From: Deltaproteobacteria bacterium RIFCSPLOWO2_02_56_12 | GTDB taxonomy: Bacteria; Desulfobacterota; Binatia; UBA9968 | Assembly: GCA_001799045.1 (NCBI GenBank) | Contig: MGRY01000209.1 | Location: forward strand, 11,110-19,443 | DNA length: 8,334 nucleotides | Direction: 5' to 3' | Shown: positions 5,579 to 8,334 of the stretch, in pieces | How the letters are laid out: each line of letters begins with the position of its first letter | How positions within the stretch are numbered: the first letter of the stretch is position 1 | Program-made: the position numbers and the translations under genes | The notes under the pieces: model-generated | The model's database searches: none | The model's input: the letters and a program-made list of their open reading frames with translations, nothing else | Told to the model about the DNA's origin: nothing

Positions 5579-6520
5579 GTGCCCCGGAAGAAAGCCAAGG
5601 AACAGGTTGCCGTCGGGCTTATCCAGATGAGGGCAGGAGAAGATCCTGGGACCAATCTGGCCAAGGCCGTGGCCGGGATCGGCGTGGCCGCTAAGAAAGG
5701 GGCCCAGATCGTCTGTCTTCAGGAGCTCTTTCGCTCGCGTTATTTTCCCCAGACTGAAGACGCCGAAAAGTTTAAACTGGCCGAGCCCGTCCCCGGTCCG
5801 GCCACGGAAACCTTGAGCCGGCTGGCGCGGGCAAAAAAAGTCGTCATTCTCGCCTCGATCTTCGAGAAGCGTTCGGCCGGGATCTACCACAATACCGCGG
5901 TAGTCATCGATGCGGACGGATCGATCCTGGGAAAATACCGCAAGATGCACATCCCCGACGATCCCTGCTACTATGAAAAATTCTATTTCACTCCGGGAGA
6001 CCTCGGGTTTCCCGCCTTCCAAACGCGCTACGCTAAGGTCGGCGTGCTTGTCTGCTGGGACCAATGGTTTCCTGAGGCCGCCCGCTTGACCGCTCTTGCC
6101 GGCGCCGAGATTCTCTTTTATCCGACGGCGATCGGATGGCTCCCCACGGAGCCGCGCAGCACCGCCCGCGTCCAGCGCAGCGCCTGGGAGTTGATCCAAC
6201 GGGGACACGCGGTAGCCAACGGGGTATATGTGGCCGTGGTCAATCGGGTGGGACGGGAAGGGAAGCTCAAGTTCTGGGGCGGCTCCTTTGTTGCCGGTCC
6301 ATTCGGTGAAATCATCGCCCATGCCGGAGGCGAGAAAGAAGAGATCCTGGTAGCGCGCTGTGATCTTAAAAAGATTGATGAGACGCGCCAGAGCTGGCCA
6401 TTTCTGAGAGACCGGCGCATCGATGCCTACGGACCCCTCACTGCGCGCTTTTTGGATGAAGACTCAAACCTGACATCTGCTCCACTGACCTCCCTTGAAG
6501 CCGTCGCAAGCAAAGAGTAA
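5579..6520 (+). CDS. aguB: N-carbamoylputrescine amidase (nitrilase superfamily)
   Basis: This carbon-nitrogen hydrolase is predicted to hydrolyse N-carbamoylputrescine to putrescine, CO2 and ammonia, the last step of the agmatine route. Counted from the chosen start (313 residues), the catalytic residues are Glu49 (CLQELFRSRYF), Lys122 (KYRKMHIPDD) and Cys159 (VLVCWDQWFPEAAR), with a second Glu at 133 (YYEKFYF). CWDQWFPE and the IGWLPTEP segment are typical of AguB rather than other nitrilases. The frame is open further upstream (a TTG at 5471), but that region is the preceding gene's terminator. GTG at 5579 is chosen because AAAAGGG lies 8 bases before it and the conserved core begins about 10 residues later; TTG at 5558 is the alternative. 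The end overlaps aguA by 26 bases, so the two are surely co-transcribed. The promoter is not obvious. Confidence 0.92.
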   Translation: MPRKKAKEQVAVGLIQMRAGEDPGTNLAKAVAGIGVAAKKGAQIVCLQELFRSRYFPQTEDAEKFKLAEPVPGPATETLSRLARAKKVVILASIFEKRSAGIYHNTAVVIDADGSILGKYRKMHIPDDPCYYEKFYFTPGDLGFPAFQTRYAKVGVLVCWDQWFPEAARLTALAGAEILFYPTAIGWLPTEPRSTARVQRSAWELIQRGHAVANGVYVAVVNRVGREGKLKFWGGSFVAGPFGEIIAHAGGEKEEILVARCDLKKIDETRQSWPFLRDRRIDAYGPLTARFLDEDSNLTSAPLTSLEAVASKE

Positions 6521-7580
6521 TCCAAGCGGAGAACGGGGCTCGCCGCGTCACCTCGGCTATCGCATGCCGGCGGAATGGAAGCCGCACAGGGCCACCTGGC
6601 TCGCCTGGCCGCACAATCTTAAAACCTGGCCCGATCAATTGGAGTCCGTCAAGCAGATCTGGCTGCAAATGATCCGGGCAATCTCGCCCGCCGAAGAGGT
6701 CTGTCTTTTGGTCGATGATGAACGGGAACACGAGGAGGTCATTAGCCGCATCAGGGATGGCGGGGCGGCAATAGAGCATCTATCCATTTACAAGATTCCT
6801 ACGGTTGATGTGTGGATCAGGGACTACGGCCCGACCTTCGTTACCAGGGGAGGGGAGGAAGATAAGATTGCCTCCGACGATTGGATATTCAACGGCTGGG
6901 GCCGCAAGTATGAGTCCTACATGCAGGATGATAGCGTTGCCAAAGAGATAGCCGGCCTCCTCCGCGTTCCCGTTTTCGAGCAGAGAATTGTCCTCGAAGG
7001 AGGCTCCATCGATGTCAACGGCAAGGGCGCCTGTCTCACCACGGAGCAGTGTCTGCTGAACGCAAATCGCAATCCGCACCTGGGCCGGAACGAGATCGAA
7101 GAGGTTCTCAAAGAGGGTTTAGGAGTTGATCACTTCATCTGGTTGGGCGAAGGCATTGTCGGCGATGACACGGATGGTCACATCGACGACATCGCTCGTT
7201 TTGTCAATCCGACTACCATGGTATGCGCTCTCGAGGAAGATCCCAAGGATGAAAACTATACGCTGTTGCGGGAAAATTACGAACGCCTGCTGGGAGCGAG
7301 GGATCAGGATGGAAAGAAACTCGACGTTGTGCCGCTTCCTATGCCCGGCCCGGTTATTTACGAAGGGACGAGGCTCCCGGCCAGTTACGCCAATTTTTAC
7401 ATCGCCAACGGAGCGGTTCTTGTCCCTACATACAACCATCCTAACGATCGCCCGGCCTTGGGGATCCTGGGGGATCTTTTTCCCGGCCGTAAGGTCATTG
7501 GCATTCCCTGCGAAGCCCTTGTTGTCGGGCTTGGCGCGATCCACTGCGTGACGCAGCAGGAACCGGCCACGGGTTTCTGA
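6495..7580 (+). CDS. aguA: Agmatine deiminase (agmatine iminohydrolase)
   Basis: A 361-residue member of the peptidyl-arginine-deiminase-like (PPADH) family, the normal length. It is predicted to convert agmatine to N-carbamoylputrescine and ammonia, feeding AguB. Landmarks in order: GYRMPAEWKPHRATWLAWPHN (split at residues 21-41), VWIRDYGPTF (106-115), NGWGRKY (133-139), VLEGGSIDVNG (166-176), DDTDGHIDDIARF (224-236) with His229, and the catalytic Cys351 in GLGAIHCVTQQEP. The start is uncertain. TTG at 6495 includes the conserved GYRMPAEW but has no Shine-Dalgarno sequence, while the first ATG (6564) would begin inside that motif. Translation coupled to the end of aguB is the likely solution. 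The gene order aguB-aguA with overlap argues strongly for a putrescine-forming agmatine pathway rather than arginine-independent deimination of another substrate. Confidence 0.94.
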   Translation: MKPSQAKSNPSGERGSPRHLGYRMPAEWKPHRATWLAWPHNLKTWPDQLESVKQIWLQMIRAISPAEEVCLLVDDEREHEEVISRIRDGGAAIEHLSIYKIPTVDVWIRDYGPTFVTRGGEEDKIASDDWIFNGWGRKYESYMQDDSVAKEIAGLLRVPVFEQRIVLEGGSIDVNGKGACLTTEQCLLNANRNPHLGRNEIEEVLKEGLGVDHFIWLGEGIVGDDTDGHIDDIARFVNPTTMVCALEEDPKDENYTLLRENYERLLGARDQDGKKLDVVPLPMPGPVIYEGTRLPASYANFYIANGAVLVPTYNHPNDRPALGILGDLFPGRKVIGIPCEALVVGLGAIHCVTQQEPATGF

Positions 7581-7821
7581 AAAGTTTCGAGTCTTTTTCC
7601 CCTACCGCCTATTGCCCCTTGCTAAAGCGCCACCGGTCCTATAGGGTCGATCACGCATCATTCCTTCATCCTAATGGCGCGCGAGAGGTAGAAGGCCGGG
7701 CCATGAACTCAACGGTGGCATGGACTTCGGCTCTGGTTTCCCGGCGAATGCATTTCCGGTCCTGACCCCCTCCTTCTTCCAAAATCCAAAGGCTATCAAG
7801 GGCCTGAATAAGGAGAGCAAT

Positions 7822-7854
7822 ATGAATCCTCTAAAGGGGAAGGCGCATGGCTAA
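7822..7854 (+). CDS. Ten-residue leader ORF overlapping the TIR gene start
   Basis: ATG at 7822 opens a 10-codon frame (MNPLKGKAHG) ending in TAA at 7852-7854, inside the first codons of the TIR-like gene, whose ATG is at 7847 (8-base overlap). AAGGAG at 7810-7815 lies 6 bases before this ATG and is a better ribosome binding site than most in the window. Ribosomes ending here could reinitiate on the TIR gene, or their pausing could gate it. Whether it is translated is unknown, and it may be an accidental reading frame near a duplicated binding site. Confidence 0.35.
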   Translation: MNPLKGKAHG

Positions 7855-8245
7855 AAACAGAGTGTTCATCAGCTACGATTACGACAGGGACAAGGCCTCC
7901 AAGGATCGGCTGCTCGGGTGGGATGCCGGCAAGGAAATCGATTTCTCTTCGTACGACCAGTCCATCGAGGTCGCGGTAGATAGCGATAACGCGGCGGCCA
8001 TCAAGCAGGTCCTATCCGCTCGTATAGGCGACTCAAGTCACTTCCTGTGCATCGTCGGCAGAGAGAGCTACCGAAGCGGCTGGGTGGAGTGGGAAACCCG
8101 CAAGGCGGTCGAGCTCAAGAAGAAGCTCGTGGCCGTTAGGACCGACTCGATCAACAATCCGCCGCGCGCACTGCAGAGCGCCGGCGCGTCGTGGAGCATG
8201 ATGTTCAACTTCGACTCCATCAAAAAGGCGCTCGCCGACGTCTAG
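7847..8245 (+). CDS. TIR-like protein of the MTH538/DUF1863 (ThsB-type) family
   Basis: A 132-residue single-domain cytoplasmic protein. It shows VFISYDYDRD (6-15), a WDA...IDFSSYDQS stretch (25-39), AAIKQVLSARI (50-60), FLCIVGRESYRSGWVEWE (66-83) and a C-terminal LQSAGASWSMMFNFDSIKKAL (split at 109-129). This order is that of the MTH538 TIR-like family, which includes ThsB, the Thoeris protein that senses phage and makes a NAD-derived signal. Glu81 and Glu83 lie in the WVEWE motif where the TIR catalytic Glu is expected. Thoeris also needs the effector ThsA, and none is visible before the window ends. A second ribosome binding site (GGGGA at 7836-7840) precedes the ATG. The gene lies 266 bases after aguA in otherwise featureless sequence. 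The 89 bases after its stop hold nothing I recognise. The fold is confident; a defence role is inferred. Confidence 0.88.
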   Translation: MAKNRVFISYDYDRDKASKDRLLGWDAGKEIDFSSYDQSIEVAVDSDNAAAIKQVLSARIGDSSHFLCIVGRESYRSGWVEWETRKAVELKKKLVAVRTDSINNPPRALQSAGASWSMMFNFDSIKKALADV

Positions 8246-8334
8246 TCGTCTACTCCGGCAGATCGCGTTGAAATACGGGCATTAAGGGCCGGCCTAGCGT
8301 GCTTGTTGTTTCGAGAATTCCCGAAAGCCGGAAG

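Noticed and set aside
5423..6322. A 299-residue open frame on the - strand opposite aguB
   Set aside because: It lies wholly over aguB and the terminator. The aguB strand has all catalytic residues, while this one has no domain or sensible start.
7119..7551. Two 141-residue frames, one on each strand, inside aguA
   Set aside because: Both overlap the conserved aguA core and show no recognisable domain; they are a by-product of GC-rich codon use.
7578..7599. Possible terminator after aguA (GAAAAG...CTTTTTC)
   Set aside because: The stem is only about 6 weak A-T pairs with an 8-base loop and no GC core, too unstable to call.
7581..7809. Intergenic sequence between aguA and the TIR gene as a hidden gene or RNA
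   Set aside because: There are no long frames, no tRNA-like fold and no tandem repeats; only a short CCGGTCCT sequence occurs twice, which is within chance.

Overview
The window looks like a stretch of chromosome from an uncultivated, moderately GC-rich Gram-negative bacterium, probably from soil or sediment. The hints are an orphan NMT1/SsuA-type solute-binding protein with a signal peptide, several stand-alone metabolic genes, frequent strand switches, and isolated pieces of toxin-antitoxin and defence systems. No ribosomal or other taxonomic marker is present, so any phylum would be a guess. Coding density is high and no gap exceeds 300 bases.

Left part (1-1070, + strand): the 3' end of a BrnA-type antitoxin gene cut by the window edge, a four-helix SMR-like membrane protein of unknown function, and a small DUF433 antitoxin-type gene with no toxin gene beside it. 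The DUF433 gene appears to be transcribed from a promoter that would make a leaderless mRNA. Next, on the - strand (1103-2562), a compact two-gene unit reads a single-domain MazG pyrophosphohydrolase and then, 2 bases later, a D-2-hydroxyacid dehydrogenase of the glycerate dehydrogenase/hydroxypyruvate reductase type.

Middle part (2703-5511): a ten-helix EamA/DMT permease (+), an exported NMT1-like binding protein (-) and a dienelactone hydrolase family enzyme (+). The last two are divergent and share a 141-base control region containing a palindrome that lies over the -35 boxes of two candidate promoters. The hydrolase gene ends in a strong intrinsic terminator.

Right part: aguB (N-carbamoylputrescine amidase) and aguA (agmatine deiminase) overlap by 26 bases. 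Together they convert agmatine to putrescine: AguA makes N-carbamoylputrescine and AguB hydrolyses it. The final gene (7847-8245) is a short TIR-like protein of the MTH538/DUF1863 family, the family of the Thoeris sensor ThsB. A 10-codon leader ORF with its own strong ribosome binding site precedes it and overlaps its start codon. No ThsA-like effector is visible before the window ends.

The points most worth a second look are the TIR gene with its overlapping leader ORF, the leaderless orphan DUF433 gene, the half-size MazG, the shared palindrome between the binding protein and hydrolase genes, and a terminator that would be mistranslated as a hydrophobic N-terminus if the aguB start were called too far upstream.
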